Positions 50,110-61,550 of a DNA stretch of 64,000 nt are shown here, in pieces. A program made the translations under genes and the position numbers. The DNA lies in assembly GCF_002443255.2 (NCBI RefSeq), contig NW_019211457.1:27594220-27658219 (forward strand). Direction: 5' to 3'. The stretch is from Varroa destructor. Taxonomy: Eukaryota > Arthropoda > Arachnida > Mesostigmata > Varroidae. The notes beneath the pieces are model-generated. The model had not been told where the DNA came from, did not search any database, and worked only from the letters and a program-made list of their open reading frames with translations. How positions within the stretch are numbered: position 1 is the stretch's first letter; the number at the start of each line of letters is the position of its first letter.

Positions 50110-53050
50110 GCGATAAGAACAGCGGTGCTGCGCTAATATAATGTGGAAGCGAGGGCAAATTATGGACGCAGGAGAAGACCACACAAGCAAGCCATAACAA
50201 CTGATTTAAGTCTAATACTGCATGCTTGTATAATATAGGTCACGTAGTGAGAGCTACAGGGAGAACTTCTAGTGAGATGACTGAGACTCCTAAAAACTAC
50301 GCTGGAAAGAGACCTCCCTATATTCATCTCATTTCATATAGCACATGCGACGTTTAGTGTCTCCCAAAATTATTAAGAAGCGATTATACATTTACTTAGC
50401 TACTGACATCATTGACAAGTGATAAAGACGCTTGTACAACTTACCCAGCTACTGCTTTTGCTGAAGATAGCGTAATCTGTCCCCGCCCCACTAATTATTT
50501 GTTGGTTTAATGTTACCCGTTTATTTATAGATATGTATATACTAACGGGTTCGCATTCATGTCGCCGTTGAACGGTTCGTAGCCAGTTATCAATCATTAC
50601 AATAGGTTGTCTAGGGACTGGCACTTTAGCCGCAAGAGTTTTTATGTCCGCTTCAGAAGTCCCTGATTTGCTATTGGGCTACTGCCACGCTGACGGCTAA
50701 ATTTGTCGCCATTACTTTGTTTCCCTAGGAAGAAGTTGTTTCCAGCGTTGCGGCGATAAACAATACCTTCGTCTTGGGCGATTCTGTATTGCTTTTATTA
50801 CTATACCAGTGGAAAGCATGGTTTGAGAGCGTAACTGATCACGTTTGTGATTGTTACAGTAAATGGGTCCAATCATTTTTCTCTGTACTACCATAATTAG
50901 AACTATTGCGGCCAAAAAGGGAATAGCTATTGTTGCGTGTCTCGTCTTGTATAGACAGTCACGACACTGGTTCTAGTCAACACGCATGTGTTTGAACTGT
51001 ATCGGTAATAATCATCCGTATGTCTAAGCCTTTATCGCCATTACCAATTGCTAAATACTCAAGCTCAACTGAACTTGTCGTGTGGCCTAGTTAACATAAA
51101 ATGCTAAGGCGCTGGGATGCAATGCCTGTTTATTCCCTTGCTTTCTCTTATTTTGCAATTGTTTGTCGCAATTCGATAACAATTGTGCTCGTCGGGATTG
51201 ACGTAAGGTTAGATTTGGGGCGTTTGGTCAACGGCTGTGACTACCCGCTGGCCGGAGCGCTCGAGAAGCTTACGAGCGATCAGTGGACAGAAGAGCAGAC
51301 TTCACCGTCACCGTAGTAGAAGTCGCGTGCTGATATCGGTGCGTACACGCTCGACTATCTGATCAAGCAGGTCGATGATGACTAGTAAACGAACCGATTT
51401 GCTGAACGTACTCTTTAAGAAAACAATATCATCAATAGCGACACCCATAGCCTTCACGATCAGCCTCTATAAGCATCATCTCGGCCATCTTACCTACTTG
51501 GACTACTTCTAATAGCGAGTTCCAATTGCCCGCACATTCGCTCGAACTTCTGTTTCCATTTCTACTGCTACAGTTGCAGCTGACGGTATCATTCGAGTGG
51601 TATCTGTCACTGTTCAGCAGGTCTCACATGCTGAGCTCTTCGTAGAACTATTGCCGCGCTACCTGTCTAATAGAATAAGATGTCAGATGTTGACATAGTG
51701 CATTGGGACGGCCATCGCCGCATTGGCTAAATATAATATGATCAGCCGCTCTGGTGGATTAATGACTATAGCACCTGCGATATAATTGAACCCAGCATTA
51801 CCATACAATGCTACAGCAAGTTGACACGACGCGAAGATTGCGACGTTGTTCCATTAACAAACGCTAGTAGGAAGTTCGCTGAAACAATCTTTTCGTGGGG
51901 CGATAGGACGCGAACTGTTTGTGTCAACGGCGCGTAAATTGCTAACATCTCTGGCTGTCTGCGTTGAAGCTGTTTGTTACTGCAGCACCATCGTTGTTCC
52001 GACTCCGGAATCCTTACGCGTAAAAACGGCCAGAAAGACGACGGCTTGCCGTCGTAATTATTCTCATTCTTTTCTTCGACGCTTTCGGCACAAGCCGTCG
52101 CTTTTGTCACCCAGACATCGGTAGCCCACTTGTATGTAAGGCTTGCCTCCGGCGTCGCGCGATGTTTTGTGACCTGGCTGTGTCCTCGTCCAGGCTGACG
52201 TTGTCTTCCAGTTACAGCTAGCCCGTTAGGGCGTGGTAGCATTGTAGCCAGCTATAGGCCGGGCGAGCATGAGCGATATTTTCGAATAGAAGATCGCCTC
52301 TGATAATTCCAAATGGGGTTCGGTGCTTACGTTTGCTAGTTGTTTATGTAGTAATTATGCGTTGACCGGGACGCATGATCTGACAACGACGCCAAATGGC
52401 CAATCCTGAACGATTAGCTGTTCGTCTGTCTATCCTCTGCACCAAATTACACAGTCTACATTATGTAGTTGTAACTGTATTGTGACGATGTATATTGATA
52501 TTGATGCTACTGAACGGTCTGGGTGCGGCAGTGTTCTTCGATTGTTGATAAGGGGCAGGTTCTAGCTGACGTGGTTGTATTATCGTAACTTCACTGATGG
52601 AGCTCTGATTTGAATCACACTGTTATTTCAATGATGTTTTCTACGTTTTATCGGGGTACTTCGTGGCGCGGAAAGAATTCGAGGCGAGAAGTCGAACAAC
52701 GGTTTGCGTTTTCTCAAGCGAGGACTAGCACCGAAGACTTAGGACCTCTCCTCTTCTAACAAACAAAAAAGAACACCTTTAGCTTCGGAACTGTCATGCG
52801 TGCATATATGGTTATGTTAAGTCGATTTATTTCGTTAGGGATATCGGAGAGGGAAAATATTATGTGGGTATGAAACGTATCAGAATCAGCAAATTGTGGT
52901 AGTCGTTTGTTTATTAAAAACGTACAGGCAGAGAACCAGTTTCGTATGTCCCTGTGCATATCAGTGGGGCACTTGCGATTCTCCAGTATCGTCTATGCAA
53001 AAACTTAGATTGGGCTCACTGAGCTGTTCAAGATCTGAAGCTTAGCCTGA
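50110..53050. other. No supportable gene
   Basis: The longest open frame is 51811-52242 on the minus strand (143 codons); it has no recognised motif, and a plus frame is also open across its middle. A small inverted repeat (acgacggc-tt-gccgtcgt) lies inside it. Nothing else is supportable. Confidence 0.5.
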
Positions 53051-53059
53051 GAAACGAAC

Positions 53060-53092
53060 GGTAAACTCAACTTTTGAAAAGTTGAGTTAACC
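53060..53092. repeat. Near-perfect palindrome, 1-nt centre
   Basis: aactcaactttt (53064-53075), a central g, then aaaagttgagtt (53077-53088). Pairing continues outward as ggt/acc after one A:A mismatch. Confidence 0.9.
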
Positions 53093-53184
53093 ATTTCTTT
53101 CCTATCGCCGGTAATGGATCAGAGCAGAATCGGACAATTTCAGTGGACAGAGCTGTTCACGTTTTGGGAACTGTTAATTAAATC

Positions 53185-53208
53185 ATATCGGTTGAAAATA
53201 ACCGATAT
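53185..53208. repeat. 9-bp hairpin, 6-nt loop
   Basis: atatcggtt and aaccgatat are exact complements around gaaaat. It lies about 100 bases after the palindrome at 53060. Confidence 0.8.
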
Positions 53209-54337
53209 AAAATTCAACAACAACTCGGTTATCTAACAAGATCGAAGTTGTTGCGGGACATAATGTAAGTTATTGGTGGTTCGGTTGTGCTTGACGCGAA
53301 CAGAGTATGTGTAGAAAAAAAAATTACAGAAAAATGCGATAGTACTGAACTGTATCATATCACTGAAAATAACATTATCAAAATCATACTAAATCAGCGT
53401 AATAGTACTCATAATTCTGTATTCGATCCGTTTGTTTTCAGGTACGTGTATAGCACGAGTTGCACGGATATTACAACGGAGGCTGTTTCGCAATATTTGT
53501 TATTTTGGTATTTTTTCCTTTTTCTTTATTTAATAGTTGTCAAAGAGTTATAGCAGGCATGGATGCGGGTCATTTCTTAGTCATCTTCAAACTATTTCGA
53601 AAACCTATACGAAACGGGCTGGGTGTTGCAAATGATCACATATTTTTATAAAAGAGCTTACTCTATGTGGACATATAATATATATGTATATGGTGTAAAC
53701 GATGATATCAGTTGTCCACAAGTCAAGAAATTGTATATCGTATTGTGTGGGCGGTAACCGCTTGGAGCTCCGTATAATTAGATAATTGGCTGGAATGAAA
53801 TAGTGTTTGGACCGATTTGTCGGCTTATTTTTCCCGATAACTGAAATGCTATAGATGCTATAGAGCTTCTACGTTAAGCAAAATATTAGTACTATTTTAT
53901 AGCCTAGGTTTAGATGAGTCGGTTTGGACTCATCGAGTCGCTCCCCGCCATAGCAGTCGTGGAATATATTATCGGTGGAGTAAATATTTAAATTGAATGT
54001 TAGCTGGTCGCGCTCTTGGCTACAGATGGGCACTTCAGTAAACTGGCTGGCAAATATAAAGTTTTGGAAAAAGCAAGCTAGATACCGGTTGAATGCGATC
54101 AACATTCTTCCCTTGTCAGCAGCGCGGCCATCATGTAAGTTAGAGTCAATTTTTACTATAGTAGTCGCGAACGATGGTGGAAAAAACCGACATTTCTCCA
54201 TGGCTAACATCATTCAATGATTTCCCGCACACCCTAAGCCAACACGAACTCACCATGTAGACGAACGGTTACAAATTCCACAGATTAGGACAATATACCT
54301 TCGACACAGGCCGAATTGTGACTTCATCTATAACTTC

Positions 54338-54679
54338 ATGACTTCCACCATCGATTCTATTGTTTTCGTTATCGTTGTCTCTTTGCATCCCAGCGAATCA
54401 ATGCTAATAGGTATAACAATAAAAAAAATAACACTAAATTGTACCGTGTCCATGCATCTGTCGCCGCCGCTGTCAAGGCCGTCACACGCGACGTTGAAAA
54501 GATGGCCGCTAGCCAGCCTGGTAGATGGCGCGTGCTTGATCCAGGACTTTTCGTGCGGTCAGCCTAAAAGTTTCGCTCCTTATTTAGCTTCGGTTTGCAC
54601 ATGCCCTGGCAAACAGATAAGCATCAATGCTAAAGAAGCATTCAAGGATAAGATTCAATTAAATGGGTGCCGAATGTGA
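54338..54679 (+). CDS. Single-exon open frame, possible small secreted protein
   Basis: A true ATG opens a 113-codon frame. The N terminus, MTSTIDSIVFVIVVSLHPSE, contains a short hydrophobic run that could be a weak signal peptide. The C-terminal half holds five cysteines, including DGACLIQDFSCGQPKSF, SVCTCPGK and a final NGC. The spacing does not match a fold I can name, although C-x-C-P-G is common in EGF-like modules. There are no clear introns, TATA box or nearby poly(A) signal. A chance frame of this length is quite possible in this window. Confidence 0.25.
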   Translation: MTSTIDSIVFVIVVSLHPSESMLIGITIKKITLNCTVSMHLSPPLSRPSHATLKRWPLASLVDGACLIQDFSCGQPKSFAPYLASVCTCPGKQISINAKEAFKDKIQLNGCRM

Positions 54680-54720
54680 TAACGCTTTTATAGACCTACC
54701 GTTCACTGACGACATTTTAC

Positions 54721-54725
<5 letters not shown>

Positions 54726-54765
<40 letters not shown>
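54726..54765. repeat. TA dinucleotide tract, 40 bp
   Basis: TA run flanked by atatg and catatac. Confidence 0.95.
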
Positions 54766-54771
<6 letters not shown>

Positions 54772-54789
54772 CACGCAACGTTGTTAACG

Positions 54790-56040
54790 AGCAAAGACGA
54801 CACTGTTTCTTTCTGCCTGCCTACTGATAGAAGACGACAATACCAGTAACGATGCTGGAAAAGGGATAGGAATAGTCAGTCAGTGTTTAGTTAAAGCGCA
54901 GTGCATAAAACTCAAAAGTTCGTTTTCGAGGTGAATGGGTTTGCAGCGGTCGGGTTCTGACCTTTTGCGCGAAACAACCGCGAACACGGTGACACCACTG
55001 TGTATTATTATGGTAGTAATGGGCACAAGACGGGGGCAGAAACAAACATTGGATAGCATTTAACAGAGTCGAAAGACAACTAGCGCACAGCGAAGCTAAA
55101 TCAAAACACTTCTGGTGGGTGACATTGAAGTTAGCTCGTTGCATGTATCCAACAATGAACAAATAAACAGGGAAAAAAACATATAGCCTATGTTCGTTTA
55201 GCAATAACAAGTAGCGTCATAGTAACAAATAAGCAGTGTGAACGTTTAGATTTCAGACGAAACGCTGTTACTGTTCCTAGTTGTAAGCCAACTGATTTGC
55301 CACAAAATAAGTAAAAGCACATGTTGAATATGTATGGCCTTTTTATAATATGCCCATTTTCTAACTTTATGGCATCATTTGCTAGTTGTGTTTTTGTCTA
55401 TTTTACAGCTCCCGTAACGCCCACAGTTACCATTTTTTAAGATAAATACATTGACTTCAGTTGACACCTGATCCCCTGCTGGAAGAGCGCGTTCTAACTG
55501 TTATCCTGTACAATACATAGTTGTTTTAGTAATCATGCCAAGAACAATTTGGTTGCCAAGAACAATTATTTCAATCGTACGAACAACAAAAATGGTCCTC
55601 GTAGTTGTCAAGTGGCCACAAGCGTAAAAGTCGTGCGTCCAGTTAAAAAAGCGTAAGTTTGGTACGGGCACCTGGTGCCGTCAGGTGCAGCTTTTGTACA
55701 GTTGTTGCCGTACTTATATACATATGTAATCCTTGATACTACTGATAAATGCACGAATGTGTGTATTTTTTTTTGCCAGAAACCGAAGCAGGAATGCTTA
55801 GACAGCAGCAAGGTGACCTGAGCTTCCGCGGCTACCGTAATTTTTTATTCGAACAATTATATTATTGATTTTTACAGGCGGCACAGACGTAAATGCAATC
55901 TGTCTAATTTTCTCTGCTAATATCATGGAACATTTGCAATTCACCATTGTTTTTTTTTAGCGGAGACGTAGAAGTTAACTGCAGCAGCGAGAACAGTTGG
56001 TCTGTCTTTTTTTGTAGAAACAGCACGAACGCCTTCCGCC
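54790..56040. other. No supportable gene
   Basis: Short open frames only. A TTTATT at about 55846 would be an AATAAA on the minus strand, downstream of the candidate minus-strand exons at 56.0-56.8 kb. It could be their poly(A) signal. Confidence 0.45.
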
Positions 56041-56059
56041 AATCGACGGCATTCAGGCT

Positions 56060-56341
56060 TCATCCCAGCTTCAGTTCGTTCCATATCAATAGTTTCAACG
56101 GCGAAATCTCAAGAAGCGGCGGCCTCAGCAGAGATAATAGCGTGAACCGGTCAGGTGCCACTGTGTCAATTGCGAATTGATTTCCTGCTCTTAGCTCAGT
56201 GGGGTTCGCGGTGACAAGGTTGGCGTTGGCCATGACGATGCTGTCACTCAAAGTTGACGACCTCAAGCCATTGGGTCTGTGCGTTCTTTCTACAATCGTT
56301 TGAATTGGTTGGCCATTAGCCATGCCTCCCTCGGCCACTCG
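56060..56341 (-). CDS. Candidate minus-strand exon, possibly terminal
   Basis: A pyrimidine-rich acceptor on the minus strand (cattgttgtttag) is followed directly by an open frame of 93 codons. The first part has coding-like composition (ANGQPIQTIVERTHRPNGLR, TLSDSIVMANANLVTANPTE) with C-rich third positions; the last 25 residues are hydrophobic. No good donor is seen before the stop, and an AATAAA-like site lies about 200 bases further on, so this could be a last exon. A plus-strand frame (55947-56180) also follows an acceptor-like tttttttttag, so the coding strand is not settled. No family recognised. Confidence 0.3.
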   Translation of the reverse strand, partial: RVAEGGMANGQPIQTIVERTHRPNGLRSSTLSDSIVMANANLVTANPTELRAGNQFAIDTVAPDRFTLLSLLRPPLLEISPLKLLIWNELKLG

Positions 56342-56453
56342 CTAAACAACAATGGGATTATTGATAGGTTTCTGTTATCGCAGGCGCTACTACTGCCCCC
56401 CATCCCCCATGTATTACAGCTCTTAGAATCAACCACATAACCGATGTGTGTTA

Positions 56454-56748
56454 TTAAAGCATACGTGTTTGTATAGTCATATACGGACTAATACATTTAT
56501 ATATACTAGTGGTTTTGCCTGAATTGCAATGTAAACACGTTTGAACGTCGAAGTATCCGGAATCGTACCAGCGATATCCGTAGGCCACATAGCGCTTGAG
56601 GGCTCCGGATTGGTCGTTTCGCAGTCTACCGTCGGATGCGAGGAGCCGATCGCGTCGGAATATAAGTGGGGCATCTGGGAGGCGGTTTGTTTTATCGGTT
56701 TTCGTCGCCACTTCGCTTTCCATGGCCGCCGTTGTCTCCGTTCCAACT
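56454..56748 (-). CDS. Candidate first coding exon with ideal Kozak start
   Basis: On the minus strand an acceptor-like ttttaaattgtacag is followed by an ATG at 56723 in GCGGCCATGG, an almost perfect Kozak context. The frame reads MESEVATKTDKTNRLPDAPL, then IFRRDRLLASDGRLRNDQSG, then RYVAYGYRWYDSGYFDVQ. Third codon positions are clearly C/G-rich (many GAC, TAC, TTC, CTC, GCC), unlike neighbouring DNA. The last residues before the stop at 56454 return to AT-rich codons and are probably intronic. Possible donors are CTG|GTACGA and ACG|GTAGAC, neither strong, so the true exon end is unknown. I recognise no domain. This is the most coding-like patch on the minus strand. Confidence 0.4.
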
Positions 56749-57836
56749 CTGTACAATTTAAAATAGCATTATTATTATTACAGGTGCCCGCGGTGTAATG
56801 TCGCAGTCGAAACAATCGAGCCACAGGAAATCTGTTTTTTAGCTGCTAGCTCGCGCAGCCGCGCCTGATGCCTCTATCGCTGACGCTGCTGGCCCAGACC
56901 AGCCCCAACTACAAAGACACTTGTTGCTGCTAACAACTGTTGGCGGGTGGTATATTTTGCAATTTCGTCATTTGCTGTTGCCGTCCTAGCCAGTTTACGA
57001 TGTTTATTGGCGCACGAAGGCTGCCGTCTCTTCGGTTATTTGCCAGAATAGAAACAAGGTAGCGTGAACGGGTAATTGTGATTTCACTCGTGCTTGGAGC
57101 AGACGCAAACACCGGCTACATACAGAGATCCAGGGAGGATACATTCTACATGTGGCGTTGTGTCTATTGATACTATCGACATGGTTATTAGCGATGCTAA
57201 TAGCAGCAAAAGCACTGGCGCTGACGCGTATGTGCGGTCTACTCTCTGCGGCTGGCGGTTTGCAGCTATCAATGCGATATAAGCAAGGTCTTTTCTTGCT
57301 TGCTTGCCATTGACAGGCCTTGCCGGCCGGAACCGTCAGAACGACGACGACAACCAAAATAACTAATATATCTTATGTGTGTCTGTGTATACGCGACAGT
57401 CGATCCTTGTTGTTGTCTTCGCCGATAACGCTAGCGAAGCTCGAGGCTGTTGCGTACCACTACCACACAAAACGACAATAGCGCCGATTTGCTACTGCTA
57501 CGGCGAAGACGATATTTTCATGGATTTAAGATTCCGTTGTTTGTTCACGAGTTCTCAGCAACAGAAGCAGCAGCAGCAGCAAAAGGTATAACGAAAATGG
57601 CGTCGACATCGGCAGAAAAAAAAAGTTAGATTTTAAACCAGACTTATCGCGCAGAGATTTTATAATAGACTCATTCGCTTGAAGGTAATGGCCCCGCCAT
57701 TCAGTTCAGCTGATTTGGCAGATCTGCCTGATTTAACAGTAGATCGCTAACTTGACGCCATGTACAATTCACTCAGCGTACGGTTTATCAATGCTGGTTG
57801 GGTTGGCAACACGGATCTTGCTTCAGGATCCGTTCC

Positions 57837-57870
57837 GCTGCTGCTGTTGCTGTTGTTGTTTTTGTTGTTG
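57837..57870. repeat. CTG/TTG trinucleotide repeat
   Basis: CTG and TTG units. In one frame they give a leucine run after an ATG at 57760 and end at TTG|GTAAGG. The hydrophobicity comes from the repeat, so I do not call an exon. Confidence 0.85.
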
Positions 57871-59646
57871 GTAAGGTTAATGTCTGAAGTCATTTGTATT
57901 CTGGTTCTGTCCATGCGTTGTTGTTGTCATCGATGGCACAGGCTGTCGCAGTATTATGGTGTTCTGGGCAGCTAAAATGGTTGACTGCTTTGCTGGCATC
58001 TGTGCTACTCTTCGTTTTGCCTTTTTTGAGAGGAAGACGAAGCCAAAGAGAGCCGCAAGGAGTAAAGGCTGAAGCGAGCCCGCAGAGGAGTCGGTAATCG
58101 GAAGAGGAGAACAAGCCACTGCCAAAGGTGCTCGGAAGTGGAAATGCAAAAGTCGTCATAGTGATAACAACGTTGGCCGCACAACTGTTCTTGCTGTAGA
58201 TTCAGCTTCCACTGACGCTGATCCTGCTATTGATGGTTACACGACCAACGAAGTTTCGTTATACATCGTTTCGTTGCTCAAGCCGAGTTGCCGAGTCTTC
58301 CCCTGTCATCCCTTCCTATCCACCTTTAATCGTTCACCACCTTTCAATAAAACACAGTTTCAATTCCATCGTATGAAATTAAAAAAAATCACTATTATTG
58401 CAATCCTGCTGTTAGCTTTCACATAGGTGGCGGATGCGCGATCGCTTCGATGACGCCGGAAAACCATCACTGATGATAAAACGTTCATTATCGTTGTTAT
58501 CTTCGATAGACGCTTGTGGACGCAGAGGTTTTAGAGAGGACGCCTTGGCCCCTTTGTACCTGTTGGACGATCTGACGTCGCGAGGTGTGTCCCAGTGTTC
58601 CATGCATTGGGATTGCATGCTTACTTGTCCTGAGGAGGTGAATGTGTGTCTATGTGGAAGCAAGTTAAGTCCAAGTAGAGATCTTTGCGTGATTGTAGCT
58701 GCAGGAGCAGCCGGCGTTGAAGTCGAAGTCGATACCGTAGTCACAGCGATCGTGTTTAAACGAGTATTTTTTCTATTTCTTGTTCTGTGCTAGTGAAAAA
58801 ATATTTCGATACGTTGAATAATATCGACGATAGTTCGTTGGTAGGGTTTGCTTCGAGTAGTTGATAGGTTGTGAGAAAGATCAAAAGCGAAGAATATAAT
58901 TGTCAGTATGATCGAGACGCTTTATTCTATTTGACAGTGAATGCTACAGAATTAAATTAAGCGCGTTACTTGTCTGAATCACTTAGAAGATGACAACGAA
59001 AGTGACAATTTGACGGAGCATTTGATGGCTCGGGGCAAAAGTTTGCTTGCAACCTTAACTTGTTTGACAATTAATTTCATGACCGCTATTACGTCTATTG
59101 CTAAAGCCACTGTTCGATCCGAGACACCGAGGCAATCTCAGCGACCTGCTCGGTGGTCAGTTGGAGGCGAGACACGGTCGTGACGAACTCGTGGCAATAA
59201 TATAACGCTTCTTAGATCCACGTTTGCATGTTCTTCACGGTGGACATGTATACGGAAGTGAAGATCATTAGCACGTTCTTTACACCGATGCCCCCGACGG
59301 TTCTTCAACGATATGCGGTCACGTGGCATGTTTTTGTGTCAATGACGGGCGATTTAAGTGACAGCAGGGCATTTCAACCAACCCTGTTTGTTATATACAA
59401 AGTCGGTTTTATTATGTACATCTTCACAGCCGTGTAACACTTCCTCTTTTGCTGTTGGATTATAAACACAGCTTCGTTGCAGCTAACGCCGCCGTCATGC
59501 TCCACGAATCTGAACCATTTAATCAAAAAAGTTACTTCGGTACTTCTTCACCGTCGAGGGGTCTTCTCTCCTTTCGAGGCAGACGATACGATTCGCAGTT
59601 GCCGTCGGTCGACTGACCAGTTTGTCAGACGACAAATCTGACCGCT

Positions 59647-59676
59647 AAAAGATGATCATCCGATAGATCATCTTTT
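59647..59676. repeat. 11-bp hairpin, 8-nt loop
   Basis: aaaagatgatc and gatcatctttt are exact complements. Confidence 0.85.
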
Positions 59677-60583
59677 GCGCCAGTTCGCACTCGTGGCGGG
59701 AGATCCCAGTGGAGTTATGGCACCGCTGCGAGTAATGCTGGCCAGTGAAGCATACGCACCTCAATTTCATGCTGGACCATAAGCCGTGTAATGCCTCAGT
59801 GTTCACTCTCGTTTTGTTGTTGATGACCATCTTTTTACCTTACTTCATCTTCCTGAGCTTCTGTGGAATTACTTAGGACAAAGCAAACATTTTAAATCTT
59901 ATAGAAAATATTCCATGTGTCAGCTTTTAAATTAGAATGGATTTTTTTTTAAATGCCACTCTTTCTGACTTCGTTTGTGAACTTGTTATTGAAGAAGATC
60001 GAGTCAAGTGTTGAAAGGCGTTTGGCCCGAACGGCACAGCCGGATCGTCGATCCTCTTCCCCCTCTGGGTCGAGGGCGTTCACGGTCGAAGTATTCGATT
60101 CAAATCGTGTCTTTTTTTTTGGGTGATAACTAAAAACAAACCCTGTAAAACTGTTCCATTTATTGTCTTTTTGACAGCAGAACTTCAATGGATTACTGCC
60201 GCTACTTTTCAATTGGTGATGTTTTATTCGCTCGTTGATTTCATCAATTTCTATGCCGTGGCAAAACTATTACCAGGTGCCATAATACTGGGCTTCTTCA
60301 CGGAAAACACTACAACCGATATCGATGCAATAAAAAGTTTTCTATTTCAGTTCGGCTAACCGTCCCGGTTCATCCTGATTCTGATCTTCCCGCCCTTCGC
60401 TTTCTGTCAGGCCTCTTGTCGTAGTCGACCTGTCTTCGTAAACTCTTTTGCAATTGACCGCGATCTAATCTTGAAGTGGAGTGGCTGTCGTCATTCCTAC
60501 CTCCCTCATCCTGCCTTTGCTTTTCTTTTCCTATCACCTCGTCTTTTGTTTTAGTTAACCTTACTTGCCTTTTTTCATGGCAG

Positions 60584-60769
60584 TGCGTGACGAGGCTTGT
60601 CGGCATAAGCGGCCATGTCGCAGGAACCTTGTTGACAACGTCAGTGTCACGGTAGCAGCAACAATGAGCAACAACGAAAACAGCCGATCGAGACAGTGCT
60701 TGATACTACTCCTCGGCTGCTTTTACTGGATAGGAGTTTTACTTTATCCGATTAACAGTGGTCAGTCAG
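60584..60769 (+). CDS. Candidate first coding exon: signal peptide (model B)
   Basis: A pyrimidine tract of nearly 100 bases ends in ttttttcatggcag, an excellent acceptor at 60583. ATG at 60664 in AACAATGAG context (A at -3) starts MSNNENSRSRQCLILLLGCF, continuing YWIGVLLYPINSGQS. This gives a polar and basic n-region, a hydrophobic core and a polar end, fitting a signal peptide or a signal anchor. The frame ends at CAG|GTATGG in phase 1. A short upstream frame (MSQEPC, then stop) lies in the presumed leader. The main frame is also open back to the acceptor, so the exon could instead be internal, with the hydrophobic run as a membrane segment. It has the same layout and phase as the exon at 44065. 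The mature product cannot be identified. Confidence 0.45.
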
Positions 60770-61104
60770 GTATGGTAAACTAATAGACTAGTAGGAAGCG
60801 CCTCTATCAACAACGTCTCCGTTAGACTAACTTTGCTGTGACAAAAAAAGATTGCGGCTGCAAATACTCAGTTCAATGTACCACACATAGTAATTGGTAT
60901 CTTATTCCTTAACTTGTCAAGTCTTCGGCCAGTTACCTTCCATCGGCCTGCCCACCGACGCGGGATATGTTGTGGAGTTAACTTTTGTTTCTTTTGATCT
61001 TTCAACTATTTCAGGCTTTTCCTTCCTCCCTTTTCTGTCCATTTACCTATACCTTTCCGTTACTATTATTTCATGTGCTTCTCGATACGGTTCGTATCGT
61101 GCAG

Positions 61105-61530
61105 AGTTACATGGTCCCGGTAAGCTTGGGGGTCCGCGTCACCGAATCAGCGATCCACGTCTTCGACACGACCGTTTCGTCAAAACAAGCTAACACCGCT
61201 ATTGGAGGTTGGTCATCGATTGTTCGTTCAATCAAGCAGCAATGGCTCATTGTCTCTAAAAAGGCTTACCGAACCGTTGGCGATTTCAGTCTTGTCGTCG
61301 CATTCGGATCGCTGGCTTCGGAAGGCGTCAGCTTAGGGATGCAGCTTCGAGAAATTGTCTTTTTCCTTCTTTCCTTCTTTGTCACACAGCACAAAGTAAA
61401 GCGTCGGCCACGTCTTTCTACTGCTTCTATAAGACAAAACCACGTCGCTGGCTATGCATGGCGATGCTGCCAACGGCAAGCACAACATTTAGTATACGCG
61501 CCTGTCTTCGATCAGAGCATTTGCCGATAA
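61105..61530 (+). CDS. Candidate exon with codon-biased start, reading frame uncertain
   Basis: After another pyrimidine-rich run and acceptor (cgtatcgtgcag, AG at 61103-61104), a frame starting SYMVPVSLGVRVTESAIHVF has strongly C/G-rich third positions for its first 26 codons. It then stays open to 61530, 142 codons in total. The entry phase would be 0, which does not fit the phase-1 donor at 60769. In the phase-1 frame the same DNA reads ELHGPGKLGGPRHRISD and stops soon after; that frame also meets CCCG|GTAAGC at 61119. A second acceptor lies at 61014. At most one of these models is right. I recognise no domain. Confidence 0.25.
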   Translation, partial: SYMVPVSLGVRVTESAIHVFDTTVSSKQANTAIGGWSSIVRSIKQQWLIVSKKAYRTVGDFSLVVAFGSLASEGVSLGMQLREIVFFLLSFFVTQHKVKRRPRLSTASIRQNHVAGYAWRCCQRQAQHLVYAPVFDQSICR

Positions 61531-61550
61531 ACCAGGCCCAAGCCTCAAAC

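Larger units (their letters stand above)
57000..60580. other. No supportable gene; simple repeats
   Basis: Overlapping open frames at 57.0-57.4, 57.9-58.2 and 58.4-58.8 kb lie on both strands and none is preferred by splice or codon evidence. CAG (57566) and CTG/TTG (57837) repeats occur. A hairpin lies at 59647. The 60485-60580 stretch is a long pyrimidine tract leading into the next candidate exon. Confidence 0.45.

Noticed and set aside
51811..52242. 143-codon minus-strand frame
   Set aside because: No recognisable motif or splice context. By rough reasoning from stop-codon density, frames of this length are expected to occur occasionally in 64 kb.
57760..57870. Third signal-peptide-like exon ending at TTG|GTAAGG
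   Set aside because: The hydrophobic run is made by a CTG/TTG microsatellite, and the donor phase (0) differs from the other two.
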